From assembly GCA_947579605.1 (NCBI GenBank), contig OX388312.1:4960001-5024000 (forward strand): a stretch of DNA of 64,000 bases. Reading direction: 5' to 3'. The notes beneath the pieces are model-generated. The model was not told the DNA's origin and did no database searches. It saw nothing but the letters and a program-made list of their open reading frames with translations. Shown piece by piece: positions 9,538 through 20,262 of this stretch. The stretch is from Athripsodes cinereus (lineage: Eukaryota; Arthropoda; Insecta; Trichoptera; Leptoceridae). The stretch's first letter is position 1. Each line of letters starts with the position of its first letter. The position numbers and the translations under genes are program-made.

Positions 9538-11084
9538 AAACGATAAAATAAAACTTTTCATTCATTATTTTCGTTTCAAAAATCCATATTTTCTGTTGTG
9601 ATTGAATTATCACGTTGTGACGTCGCTAGGCGCTATGTTGTATTGGCACACATTTTACTCTTTGACGTCTCACAGTGCTCCACCACGAGTGGACCTTTTT
9701 GCGGCGAAGTGCGAAAATTGCTTCTTCAAATGGTGTTAAAAGCCTTAAAAATGCACATTTAAAAATATAAAAAGCACTGTAATGTTTATAATTTATTCAC
9801 CGACGAGGTAAGCTACTCATCTGACATGACCAATTAGATATCTCGATTGGAGAACTAATGTAACATTGTGCAAAATGTAATAGGAAGTAGTGAGAAAGGC
9901 GTCCCAACGCTTACGAATTGGCTCTAGGCTGGCTTAAGTGATCACTTTCGGCGTCCATGGACAACGTCCACCAATTTCACCATTCTCACAATCATGATGT
10001 AAGGTCCACCAATCGAGAAACGCTTTATCCAAATCATACAAGCAACCATCATTTTGGGATCTCATATAAATTCAGATCTCAAATGGATCGCGATCTCCTT
10101 TTTAAATGGCGCCAGAACAATTAAGTTCAATACTTTATCGGCTGCTAGTTCGACCAGTCAGCAACAAGTGTTTCGAATATTTAATTTTTTTATTGTTAAA
10201 CAATAGAAAAAAAATAGTAATTATTCTAAACATTTACTCATCTGATTTTTTAAATGCTCAGTAAGTCAGGTGGCTATTCAACTTGTGAGAAATACCATGA
10301 ATTAACGAATGATTTGACTTACAATTGTTTTCAATTGGCACTTCATTTTCTTAAAGTACCTGTTGAACTTTGAGATGTATTTGAATTTCTTTTTGTTAAG
10401 TATTTAAGTCTAATTTGTATACACAGTCGGACGCCTCCCCGCTTATAATCTGTCATTATGTCCAAGGGTTGTTAGTGAGAGAACCAGTAAACCAAGATAC
10501 ATATTGTGTAAATACATATAGACTTAGTAGAGCCGGGCTACGTTAATCAGAAAAACAACTATGTTAATCGTTAATCTGTTAAACCCAAATCTAATTTTGT
10601 TACTGTTCTTAACCTTCTCGTGACCAGTGTATCCATACAGGCTCATGAAGAAATTTATTCATTGAAATTCACCTGATTATTAATTGATTGAGTTTACATT
10701 TTGAAAGTTTAAAGTTATTCACAATTTTAATGGATGTTAATTATTCGTTTATTGATAAAGCCTAGTTCTGATATTAAGATAGGTACTCGAATAATACATA
10801 GTTTTCATTATAGTTGTTGTCAAAACTTTCAAGTAAATACCTACTTAATATATTTATGAGAATAAATATTTGTAGGTAAATATTGTATTCCAAAATATTT
10901 GTAGATGTTTGCTAAATCAACATGGTGAGAACTGGGGTTAAGAAGAAAAATGAACAGATATTTATTTAATTATTTTTACAATCTAACAAAATCAAACAGT
11001 CATTACATAACACGTTAAAAAAGATACACTGAACATGTGGACCAGCAAAGATTCCATATTTATCAAAAATGTCAAAATGAAATG
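9538..11084. other. intergenic, nothing recognised
   Basis: Somewhat less A+T-rich patches occur at 9600-9720 and 9900-10100, but I see no coding frame, TIR pair or shared repeat. Confidence 0.45.
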
Positions 11085-11240
11085 TCAGAAGTTAAGAGTT
11101 CGATTCAGCGATGAGGTATGCCACCCATCCTGAATGTCTTAAATTTTATTGGCACGTAAAGGACGATTTGCATATTTGTACATGCAGTTGGTTCACTGAC
11201 CAACCCACTTGTGGCAATTGCCGCGATGGTCTCAATGAAT
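11085..11240 (+). mobile_element. SINE-A, 3' half
   Basis: TTCAGCGATGAGG, GCCACCCATCCTGAATGTCTT, TGGCACG-AGGAC, TACATGCAGTTGG, ACCCACTTGTGG and CGATGGT occur in SINE-A order. The tail lacks the TAG repeats. Confidence 0.75.
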
Positions 11241-11869
11241 GAATAAAATATGATTGGATGTTTAAAATACCTACCTATAACGCTAATATTTTAAAAGCAA
11301 TGAAAAATAATTTGTAGGTAAATATTAAGTAAAAAGGGATTTTTTTAAGCTTTATGCCGGTTTTATTTTCCACAAGATTCATTGCGAAAGTATTTGTTAA
11401 ATTTTAGAATAAAAGTTTCTGTGAAAAATAAAATCTTGATATCACATAAAAATAATAGGTATATTTTGAAATATAAGTATATGTACGACATTTTGCTTTT
11501 TAGAAATTGGATGTTGGACTGAAAAAACAGAAGGCAAGCAAGGCGTACTCGGAGCCATTTGTATAATGATATCTTAAGACGAGTCATCTTACCGTATTAA
11601 TAATATCTTTCATCTCGCTCTACACAACGTTGCTGCCATAACTAATGTGGAAAAGAGAACACCTGACGTTACAGTAATGATGATAAAACTGACAAATTTA
11701 CGAATCTCAGAGATGGGGGCAACCTTTATGGTTCACCGATTTCAATAATTTCAGGGAACTTTAGTACATAAAACAAAAAAAAATAACTATGCTGGAAAAC
11801 CATACAAGTGTAGTAGTCAGAAGACTGTGTAATAAACATGCAAGTGGTTCACTTTTTGACATTAAGAAA
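11241..11869. other. intergenic, nothing recognised
   Basis: A minus-strand ORF (11363-11587) has low-complexity hydrophobic content and no family resemblance. Confidence 0.45.
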
Positions 11870-12300
11870 TACGACATTCGTGATAGGTCGCTTGCCTCAT
11901 TGCGGAATCAAGTATGCTGAATGTTATAGATAGATGTTATGTAATGTTTTATGAGACAAAATATGCTAGGTATGCTTGCTTGAGAGACAAAATAAGAAAT
12001 GAAACGATCCGACAAAAGACAAAAGTCGTAGACGTTGTTGATAAAGTTTCTAAGCTGAAATGGCAATGGGTTGCTCATGTGGTAAGACGAGAGAATGGCA
12101 GATGGACTTCCAGAATTCTTGAATGGAAGCCGTGGGAGGACAAAAGAAGCATAGGAAGACCCCAAAAAAGATGGGTTGACGATATTGTCCAGATGATCGG
12201 GAAACAGTGGTATCGTGTTGCTCGAGAAAGTGAGGAAAAGTTTTGAAGAGGCCTATATCCAGCAGTGGATAGAAGAAAGCTAGCAGTAAGTTAGTAGTAA
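11870..12300 (+). pseudogene. RTE-like LINE RT C-terminus (WQWVAHVVR sub-type)
   Basis: From 11914 the frame is open for 110 codons: LRDKIRNETIRQKTKVVDVV, then SKLKWQWVAHVVRRENGRW, ILEWKPWEDKRSIGRPQKRW and DDIVQMIGKQW. It stops at 12244, but a one-base shift continues as FEEAYIQQWIEES with a stop near 12283, the usual end of this tail. Sequence upstream of 11914 keeps a weak LRNQ match in another frame. This is the tail of an RTE-like reverse transcriptase related to 2881-3160, inactive through truncation and a frameshift. It is followed by a TAGTAG/ATTT-rich end. Confidence 0.8.
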
Positions 12301-12785
12301 TTTTTATTTATTTATTAATAGGAACTATTGTGTGAAATTTTCATTCACCAGAAAAAAAGGCTTAATCCTCTTGCACCATTTGTTTTCGGACAGAGCCTAC
12401 TACAATACTTAGATATTTGGCTAGCTGACACGACACTTAATTTGAGTAATTAATGTTTGCACGACACAGGACCGATCTTAGTATTGTTGTCGTTGCTGTT
12501 GTTGTAACATTTGTAAAACACGAAATCCTCATTACCGAATACAAAACGAACCTGACTAGACTAAAGAAACAGCAAAAAAAACCTAGGTATATGAAAAATA
12601 GGTACCCACTGTTTTGTTGGTAATTATTTTGAAAAACTCAGTACACTTACTAAAGTTTTTTTTTTTTTAAGTTACTAAGTTTATTTTTGTATAAATCAAT
12701 AATGAGAACAATTAAATTCTTTAGATTTTAATTTCCTTTCTTGGAGTTCCCAGAAAATAGTGGGTAGGTATTCAATCCTTTTCTT
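12301..12785. other. intergenic, nothing recognised
   Basis: A GTTGTTGTT-like low-complexity run near 12490 is the only structure noticed. Confidence 0.45.
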
Positions 12786-12960
12786 TATGTTTTCGAGAGT
12801 CTTGTAAAAAGGAGGTTCTGGTAGAATATCACAAACAAGATATTTAATCTCTCCAATTTAGTGATGAGGGATGATGCCACCCATTTTGATTATAATGTGT
12901 TTTGTACACTGTCAAGCAATAAGGTAACTATCAAGCTGGCAGTAGTGGAATAAAATATAA
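12786..12960 (+). mobile_element. SINE-A relic
   Basis: TTTTCGAGAGTCTTGTAAAAAGG, then GTGATGAGGGATGATGCCACCC follow the SINE-A middle. The 3' part is poorly conserved. Confidence 0.5.
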
Positions 12961-13221
12961 TGAAACATTATTATTGTTGTTGACGCGAGAGGACGACTAT
13001 AGCACGTTTATTAAGTGCGGTTAGTCAAGTGAATATTCCATTTGTAGGAGAAAGAAAATAAAGATTTGTGAAAGTATTCTCTCTTTCTATCCTGCAAGCG
13101 ATTCATATCTTCAGATTAAAATCATATCTATCATGATACATATCACATAAAGAACACTTACGTAAGTGCGAGTATTTCCAGTTTAATACAAAGAATCAAA
13201 GCCTTCGCATATAGAAAAAAT

Positions 13222-13300
13222 AAAACAGGTGTTTTATTCTACTAAAGATTTTATTTTGTGAGAGAGACGTCTTTCGTCTTATGAGGACATTGTCAACCTT
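13222..13300 (+). mobile_element. MITE-1 fragment
   Basis: TGTTTTATTCTACTAAAG, AGAGAGACGTCTTTCGTC and GAGGACATTGTCAACC match the left half of MITE-1 (compare 35280-35345 and 55895-55960). Confidence 0.65.
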
Positions 13301-13417
13301 CGCATATACATATATTTACCTTTATGAGTTTAGTATGTAGGTAAATATAAATGAAAATATACTAGTAGGTACATATATTCGTTTTTTATCTGTAATTATC
13401 GTATTAATACCTATATA

Positions 13418-13463
13418 GCGTTCTGTTCTCTCTACCTACCCTACTTGGGATGTGGTATGAGGA
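13418..13463 (+). mobile_element. RTE-like LINE 3'-end relic
   Basis: CTCTCTACCTACCC followed by ACTTGGGATG and GGTATGAGG is the terminal block of the LINE (compare reverse of 16580-16620). Confidence 0.55.
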
Positions 13464-13482
13464 AATAGATACATAGATAGAC

Positions 13483-13700
13483 TAATAAATATTTAAATAA
13501 AAAACACTGTTTACTTTCATTTAAAATTGTTATAATATTAAAAGCTTTTCGGACATACGTCCATCTTCAGTAATAATTACTTATAACTTATATAAGTTAT
13601 AAGTAATTATTACTGAAGATGGACGTATGTCCGAAAAGCTTTTAATATTATAACAATTTTTAATGAAAGTAAACAGTGTTTTTTATTTAAATATTTATTA
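13483..13700. mobile_element. 218-bp near-perfect palindrome (hairpin MITE)
   Basis: The sequence reads the same on both strands about an axis between 13591 and 13592, with no spacer. I find one mismatch in 109-base arms (TCATTTAAAATTG against TCATTAAAAATTG). Inner arm motifs include AAAAGCTTTTCGGACATACG. No coding content. It may be a young foldback MITE or an assembly or replication foldback. No copy elsewhere in the window. Confidence 0.75.
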
Positions 13701-14098
13701 TCTAAATTAAAATGAACTTTCATAGTGTTTCCTCTTCGAAAATCGAAAAGTTATAGATAGACTGTCATATAACAAGACAGAGTTATAGGTATATCTATAT
13801 ATACATATGTATATTAATTTATTTAAGCAATATAATATGTAGATATGTTACGAATATAAATCTGTACCTTAAAGGATAAACCACGGGAGTCACATTACAA
13901 TAAATGTGCAGGAGAGGCAATTATATGAATTTTCAAGTTTCAAAACATCATAATTGTCATAATATTTGGAATAATTTCAGTAGTAAAAAAATATCTTCAT
14001 TTGATAGGCTATATTTTAATATTCAATAATAAAAATAATTATTTTATTGATTATTATAAATAAAATGGACTTCCGTGTTTTATCCTCTAACGATATCT

Positions 14099-14311
14099 GC
14101 AGGGCTACTCTTGAAAAAACTAAACACGATCTTAATCTAGTCTTGATCTTGATCATACGACGCACGAAGTGACTATTGGCCAAAAATACACGAAAACCGA
14201 TCGCGCGTTAGCGGTAGCGCGGTGTTTTTGACCATAGTCCCTTCGTGCGTCGTATGATCAAGATCAAGACTAGATTAAGATCGTGTTTAGTTTTGTCAAG
14301 AGTAACCCTGC
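14099..14311. mobile_element. MITE-2 copy 1, 213-bp hairpin
   Basis: The ends are GCAGGGCTACTCTTGA and its complement (TCAAGAGTAACCCTGC), continuing as long inverted arms with CTAAACACGATCTTAATC, TAGTCTTGATCTTGATC and ATACGACGCACGAAG. The central part contains CGATCGCGCGTTAGCGG. It is non-coding. Identical in length and nearly identical in sequence to 17705-17917 and 21651-21863. No convincing target duplication. Confidence 0.8.
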
Positions 14312-14839
14312 AGCACATACATTTGTGGCACCGACTTGAAGTAATTGTTTTAAATAGTTAGTATAAACAACGCATGTTGGACTCCCGTGATTTTGGCACT
14401 AACAAAATTTTCTATGATTTTTTCTCCCTGATGGAATATTAGAACGTATGTGGGACTTGCGTTGATTTTCCATTAACATTAAATGGACTTCATATATTTA
14501 TTACAAATGAAAAATCATATAATCCAACAACTTTGGACTACAGTATTTTATTTATTTGTTTTATTCTTCACTGTACATTGTTTACAATTATACAAATTGT
14601 TTGTGATGTTAAACATTTTATAATTATATATTTTAATAATCTTATGTTGAATTTCCCAATTTTGATGATTTATTGCTGGTTCTGTCTTTTATCAATTAAT
14701 TTTTAAAAAGTTTTATTGAACGGTTTATATGTATAATATTTATCATACTGTTTTTTTTTATCATGTATTGTCCTTTTTTCATGATTACTCCTTGTCTTGT
14801 TTAAACGTACTCTCTGTCATGCAATTTCTACAATTTTAT

Positions 14840-14992
14840 TTTATACATGTAAAAGGCTCACGCCGTATATTGTAATAATAAATAATAAATAAATATATAA
14901 AATTAACATGAAATGAAAATATCATTTATACAATTCAATGTAAAGAGGGCGAGTTTATCGCTAAAATGCGATGTCTTCCAACTAACAACTAA
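14840..14992. mobile_element. LINE 3'-end fragments
   Basis: AAAAGGCTCACGCCG followed by TATTGTAATAATAAATAA (14850-14900) looks like a LINE 3' tail on the plus strand, comparable with 45965-46025. Then GAGGGCGAGTTTATCGC, AAAATGCGATGTCTTCCAAC at 14945 is the reversed form of the 9405 repeat. Confidence 0.45.
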
Positions 14993-15354
14993 CCCTTTTA
15001 CCCACTAACATAACGTTTTGTCACCAATATATTTGCATTGTTAACTCAAAAGTGGTAAAAAGTGGACTCCCGTGGTTTATCCTCTAAGGTACAGAAATAT
15101 CTATGTACTTATTACAATAAATTTCATATCATATTCCAAAACTAACAAACTTAGAAAATCTGTTATTTTAACATTAATACATCGTATGATTTCAAACCAA
15201 GTACGTATCTTTGAATTATAATTAATATTTAAGTAATTTGTATTCAAAATCAACTTGTTATGCAAATTGAATTTTGTATGTAAATCTTCAATTTATTGGG
15301 AACTATTATATTTTATTTTAGAAATATTATAATATATATGCTCAAGTCTGAAAA

Positions 15355-15435
15355 AAGGGGTGTTAGGAAGCTCGGGCGTCCGAGAACCACGTGGTCAAGT
15401 CATAAAAGGAACCTTTTTAATCATCACTTGTATAA
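15355..15435 (+). pseudogene. RTE-like LINE short relic
   Basis: One frame reads RKLGRPRTTWSSHKRN, corresponding to the RRGRPRIKWxDHxN block of the LINE copies at 8102 and 54378. Nothing else of the element remains. Confidence 0.5.
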
Positions 15436-15495
15436 GACTATTTTGTTTTAAAATTATTTCACCAATTATGATGTTTACCATATAACCTGAATGTA

Positions 15496-15600
15496 AATTA
15501 TTTTTTGGCATGAAGTCGACAAATTGCATGTACCTATATTACATGCAGCTGTTCTGCTAATTTGTGAGACATTCCATGAGAGACTAGTAGTAGTAGTAAT
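15496..15600 (+). mobile_element. SINE-A, 3' fragment
   Basis: TTGGCATGAAGTCGAC, TTACATGCAGCTG, TTGTGAGACATTCCATGA and a TAGTAGTAG tail follow SINE-A order with a deletion over the CTACCCC block. Confidence 0.6.
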
Positions 15601-15647
15601 ACGAATTTATTTGGCCGCAAAATCTGATTGGCCGCATTAGCAATAAC

Positions 15648-15930
15648 GTGGAGCACCCGGTAAAGAATTGCTCCGTGGAGCACCCGGTAAAGAATTGGTC
15701 TCCCACTCTTCTGCGTAAGTTTTCGAGTGTCCTGTAAAAGGCAGGTGTTCGAAAAAATTAAGACATTATACATCTTAAATTCAGCGATGAGGTTTGCCAC
15801 CCATCCTGAATATCTTGATTTTATATTGGCACGAAGAGGACAGTTTGCATGTTTCTTACATGCAGCTGATCTGCTGGCTACCCCACTTGTGGGATATGCC
15901 GTGATGGTATAATAGTAGTAGTAGTAGTAG
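15648..15930 (+). mobile_element. SINE-A, full-length reference copy
   Basis: A 10-bp target duplication TAGCAATAAC flanks it (15638-15647 and 15931-15940), so the ends are fixed: it starts GTGGAGCACCCGG and ends in a (TAG)n tail. A 26-base direct repeat of the first bases occurs at the 5' end. Diagnostic blocks are TTTTCGAGTGTCCTGTAAAAGG, TTCAGCGATGAGG, TTGGCACGAAGAGGACAG, CATGCAGCTGATCTGC, CTACCCCACTTGTGG and GCCGTGATGGTAT. I see no clear tRNA A or B box. The last block is shared with the RTE-like LINE 3' end. Confidence 0.85.
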
Positions 15931-15940
15931 TAGCAATAAC

Positions 15941-16579
15941 TTTTCCTTCGAATATTTTAGTCTATACAGTAAAGTTCTTTGAATTTAATACACTTGCATG
16001 TTTTACGATTAATATTTTGAATATGTTTGCATTAATATCATGAATTTTCGCATACATAAACAAATAATAGCACGTTTATTTTCGGGAATTTAATAATACA
16101 TATCTAGCAACATAAACGTTATTATTTAATCTCACAAATAATACTTAATGCCATATGTGAAATCTCTGCAAGTGTTGTCGATATATTTACTTAGAAATTC
16201 GCGAAGCGTTTCAATCTTCAGACATTATTTAGAAATTCATAAGATTATGTACATATTACGATGTTTATTCTCAGCTGTTGAATATTTAGAACATCTCAAG
16301 GATTGGATACTGACTATGCAATTTAAACATATCGCAAATAATTCAAAGACATTAGAAGAGTAAAGAGATTAGAAGAGTCATAAAGAGTAAAAGTAAAAGA
16401 GTAAATAAATGATGTGATAAATGATAGGATGAATTAAACAACATGCTTCTCTAGGTGGACTTACTAGATTGATAAAAATAATTAACAATTAATGTTGTTT
16501 TCTTTTCACATTTAATACTCTCCCCGGGAACACGAAAAAAATATTATACCTAGAAATAAAATCTATATATCTATCTATT
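15941..16579. other. intergenic, nothing recognised
   Basis: An ORF at 16148-16363 has no family resemblance. It ends in a run of AAGAGTAAA/AGAAGAGT low-complexity repeats at 16355-16410. Confidence 0.45.
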
Positions 16580-16730
16580 CCCTCACGCCGTATCCCAAGT
16601 GGGGTAGGCAGAGAGAACGGAATGCCAATTAGATCTGTCCTTACATACTTCTTTCGCCTCCTCCACAGTCATACAATTTCTCATGCAAGCACGTCGATTT
16701 CTCTTACTCAAAACACGGCCGTCCTTGAGA
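16580..16730 (-). pseudogene. RTE-like LINE 3' end
   Basis: On the minus strand it encodes LKDGRVLSKRNRRACMRNCM, then a conserved EEAKE, a C-K-D-R block and SAYPTWDTA, then TGA. This is the extreme C-terminus of the LINE ORF. The CTACCCCACTTGGGATACGG and CGTGAGGG end is the closest match in the window to the SINE-A tail. Confidence 0.75.
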
Positions 16731-16802
16731 AATAAAACCAATATTGATTATTGATATTTCAATATTAAGAAATAAAACCAATATTCAATTTTGATATTTC
16801 GT
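16724..16802. repeat. short imperfect tandem duplication
   Basis: GAAATAAAACCAATATT and a following GATATTTC block occur twice about 41 bases apart. Confidence 0.55.
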
Positions 16803-17159
16803 AGAAAATCAAACGATTAGGAGTAAAATTTCATGCTTATACATATATTAATATGGTTTATAGATCCAAGAATCAGGACATTAGTCAAATCCGCCGTTAA
16901 CGAAATGCATCAATCAAAATGCGAAATTGCTGTTGAGATTTTCCATACATAAACAAGCAAATGTTTTATGTAAACAATTAGTATTATTATTATTACTTAA
17001 GTCTTCGTCGTTGTTGTTTTAAACAAATTTCAATAATTCCTCTCGTCTCTCTCCAACTGAGCAAATAAGTAGATGGGGAAAAGCAATAATACGTTCTGGG
17101 TCGGTTTCACAGAATGCGGTTAAAAGTAAAACTTTAATACCAATGTCTTTTATGATGAT

Positions 17160-17396
17160 ACTATAATATAACTATAACATAACATGCATAGACAGTTCAC
17201 ACAGATTGAGCTAGTCCTAAACTAAGATGTGAATCTTGTATTATGGGTACTAACGCTACGATACACATATATACAATGCACTTAACACATATACATGTAA
17301 CACCCAGATCCAGCACAATTTGAAAAAGGTCATTCTTCACTTTGCCCTGACCGGGAATCGAACCCGAGACCTCGTGACTCAAAGTATATGTAAAAT
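17160..17396 (-). mobile_element. SINE-C, 5'-truncated
   Basis: Reverse complement of the 7393 element: ACACAGATTGAGCTAGTCC, TATACAATGCACTTAAC, ACACCCAGATCC, GGTCATTCTTCACTTTGCCC and GGGAATCGAACCC (B box). The copy stops after CTCGTGACTCAAAG, without the A-box part. It gives the uninterrupted reference for the pogo insertion site at 36207/39243. Confidence 0.8.
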
Positions 17397-17704
17397 CCAT
17401 AAGTACCCCTCATTCTCATCAAATATTTTTTTTCGTTTATTTTGAAGATGGAATAAATCACAGTGGGATTTGAATTTGGGATTTTATATTAAAAGTCCGT
17501 CATTCACCAAAATGGACTATGTATTTCATGTCTTAACAAATTATGCATACTAACACGGTGAGCTTATGAAAGATTTTACAGGAGGTCAAAAAACTGTTTT
17601 GCTGGATGCCATTTTCTTTGTGTCTCATTCGTAACGTAAAAGGTGTCTTAAAAATTAATAATATGAACGATTTATATATGGCGTCATTTGATCCGTGACC
17701 ATCA

Positions 17705-17917
17705 GCAGGGTTACTCTTGAAAAAACTAAACACGATCTTAATCTAGTCTTGATCTTGATCATACGACGCACGAAGTGACTATTGGCCAAAAATACACACA
17801 AACCGATCGCGCGTTAGCGGTAGTGCGGTGTTTTTGACCATAGTCCCTTCTTGCGTCGTATGATCAAGATCAAGACTAGATTAAGATCGTGTTTAGTTTT
17901 GTCAAGAGTAACCCTGC
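17705..17917. mobile_element. MITE-2 copy 2, 213-bp hairpin
   Basis: Same length and ends as the copy at 14099. It differs at only a few positions (for example TTCTTGCGTCG against TTCGTGCGTCG, and ACACACAAACCG against ACACGAAAACCG). Outer bases TCA/TGA extend the inverted repeat. Confidence 0.8.
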
Positions 17918-18884
17918 TGACGTTTGATGATGTGGCTCCAGGAGACCAATAATTTTGTATTATTTTCACATTTTTCATAAAAATAAGATATTTTTTGAAC
18001 GAAAGAAACTTATAAACCTACGTGTAACACCCATTTTCAGAATTTTTGTCATTGCACAGGTGAACATTGCACCTTGTTACTTACAAGCAAGAGCATTTTC
18101 TTTCCGCCATACCGGCTGTCAACCAACATCTCATTTAAGGCTTCTGAAAACCTAATTCAATTAACACAGTTGCTAAAAGATTTGTCTTAAAAAGAAATCT
18201 CAATAACATTCCTGTTACATACTTTACTTTTATTTTAAATTTATTTTACTGTTCAGTCTCATTAAGAAACTCGCTGGGAGTAAGTATTAGTGATCCAGTA
18301 AAACATAGAGATTCATTACTGATGCTCTAAAGAAGTTTACACAAGGCGAGGAGAACAAATGGTAGGAATGGTATGAAGAGTAAAAGACAACAAACCAAAA
18401 AGCGAAAGAATATACGGATCTTCTAGATATTATTTACTTCAATTGATTCCCAAAATAATTTATTATTGTTTTATTTGGAAGATTAATTTTGTTTGTGTTG
18501 GCTTATATAGAAATGATTGTTTTTAATGGGATTTTTTTTCTGGGATTTAATATGTGCTCTCTATACGAATGTACCAAAGGAAAAAAAATATTTTTCATGA
18601 GTTTACTTTACTTTTATTTTGATTTCAATCGATCGGCCATAATAAATTTAATAATTAATGAAAAAAGTGATTATTCAATTTGTGCGTGCCCCTTGCGGCG
18701 GTTTTCGAAAAAAGAGCGAGAAATAAGTTGTCTAGAATACAATTTGAGTTGAATTACAGTTTGGGTTAAACGTCTACGGTTTAAATCTCACAGTTTTCTG
18801 TTTTAACTAAAAAAAACAATTTTTCATCTTTTAGCGAATTTTCTTTAAAATAAATTTGGAATAACGGAAAGATTTTAGTAGAGT
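17918..18884. other. intergenic, nothing recognised
   Basis: Two short plus-strand ORFs (17955-18155, 18489-18752) have no family resemblance and A+T-driven composition. Confidence 0.45.
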
Positions 18885-19045
18885 GAACTACTACTACTAC
18901 TACCATACTACCATCATGAGATATTCCACAAAGGGTCAGCAGTCAGCAGACTAGATGTAAATAATAAACACCCAAGCTATCCTCTCCGTGCCAACAGGAA
19001 ATTCAAAATGAGTGATAAACCTTATCGCTGAATTCAACATGATTT
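18885..19045 (-). mobile_element. SINE-A copy
   Basis: Starts with the (CTA)n tail, then ACCATCATGAGATATTCCAC, AGCAGACTAGATG, CTCTCCGTGCCAACA and TCGCTGAATT: the SINE-A 3' half reversed. The 5' half is missing. Confidence 0.75.
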
Positions 19046-19649
19046 AAAAAAAATATTATATTTCTTTTAAAAAATACTTGATAATTTCCAGAGTGCAATT
19101 CTTTGTCGTGTGCATTTTTGTTATTGTATAATATATAATACTTGATTTCTCATAATATTAATCTATTTATTGACAATCTTTATACATCACCCAATTTTAA
19201 AAATGAAATAAAAAAAACAGTGAATAAAACAATAAAAATTCCCTTCGTAATCAATTAGTGACAAAGATTTTGTAAAATAATATTTTTATTTCTTTATAGC
19301 TTTTGATGAACGGTAAGAGTTTGAATATAAAATAATAATTCTCATTGTTTTAAGTATGAATATAAATTGTTATTTCGAGGAAGTATGGTATTCTCTATTT
19401 ACAAAGATCATTGTTATCAAATCGTTAAGAAAACTACCGAAGGAATTTCCTCTTTTATTATTAGTGTCTGAAATGAACCATGAATTTATAAATAATGTTA
19501 TTAATAATGAGAAAGTAATTGAATATTATATTGTCTTATTTCAAATAAAGTTATTTTCATTCTGAAGATAATGAAACTTTATACTCGGATTATCGGAAGG
19601 ATCTAAAGATGTCTTGGAGTACCTATCCAAAAGATTTTCTATCGTTTAT
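19046..19649. other. A+T-rich, nothing recognised
   Basis: The ORF at 19356-19565 shows no family resemblance. Confidence 0.45.
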
Positions 19650-19860
19650 TTTTGTAAAAGTTTTCGAGTGAGGTTGTTCTTGTAAAGTGAATTTTTGATA
19701 AATTCCATTAGACTTTATTATATGTTTACTTCAGCGATGAGGATTGCCACCCCTCTTAAATGTTTTTTTAGAGCAGAGAGGACGACCTACATGTATTATT
19801 GCATACTGAAATAATCTATTGTTAATCCCCACTCGGAGATGCCCTGTTATGGACACTATT
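19650..19860 (+). mobile_element. SINE-A, diverged copy
   Basis: GTTTTCGAGTG, TTCAGCGATGAGGATTGCCAC, GAGAGGACGACCTACATG and AATCCCCACTCGG are in SINE-A order with many changes. Confidence 0.6.
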
Positions 19861-19889
19861 TCACATTTGAGGTAAGTGTGCTTTGACAC

Positions 19890-20110
19890 ATTCATGTTGA
19901 TGATTCTGTTTAAATTTGCTTTGCTGTCGTTAAGCAGTTTTAAGGCCGAGTCAAGGGTGTTGAATGGTGGATAGTTAAGCCTTGAGTTTGTACCTGGAGT
20001 TGGGGGAACTTAGGTTGTCTCTCAGTGATGATGGTAGGCAATTCCATGAGAGGGCCTAAAAACATCAAAAGTGTTCTCTTGAAAGCTAGATTCTTCGTCG
20101 AGTAATCGGC
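19890..20110 (-). pseudogene. non-LTR retrotransposon C-terminal relic
   Basis: On the minus strand one frame reads SWNCLPSSLRDNLSSPNSRY then KLKA before a stop. This matches the 'WN.LP..LR...S...FK..L' ending common in CR1/L2-type LINE ORF2 proteins. The flanking frames are broken. This may be the same class as the relic at 1255-1585 but covers the region just C-terminal to it. Confidence 0.45.
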
Positions 20111-20205
20111 AAATAATATATCTTATTCTCTTTTTTATTAGTTTTATGTGTGGGTGTTCTTAATACCACATAGAAGTTGCACTTCATACTTATTATATGT
20201 ACAGA

Positions 20206-20262
20206 GTTAGTCCTCTCGTTACCCCTCTTGTGAAAGATGAACTTGCCACCGTGATGGTACTG
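20206..20262 (+). mobile_element. SINE-A tail relic
   Basis: TACCCCTCTTGTG and CCACCGTGATGGTAC recall the SINE-A/LINE terminal block. Confidence 0.4.

Larger units (their letters stand above)
13861..15095. mobile_element. nested TIR elements (GGATAAACCACGGGAGTC family)
   Basis: CTGTACCTTAAAGGATAAAC continuing CACGGGAGTC at 13862 is inverted at 15063-15094 (GGACTCCCGTGGTTTATCC, TCTAAGGTACAG), giving about 32-base TIRs around 1.2 kb. A further inverted end lies at 14065-14090 and partial ones near 14375-14470. Either one long element holds related short ones, or two or three family members are nested. The TIRs contain TA immediately outside AAGGATAAACC/AGAGGATAAAC, so a TA target is possible. 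No transposase is seen. A MITE-2 copy (14099) is inside. Confidence 0.55.
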
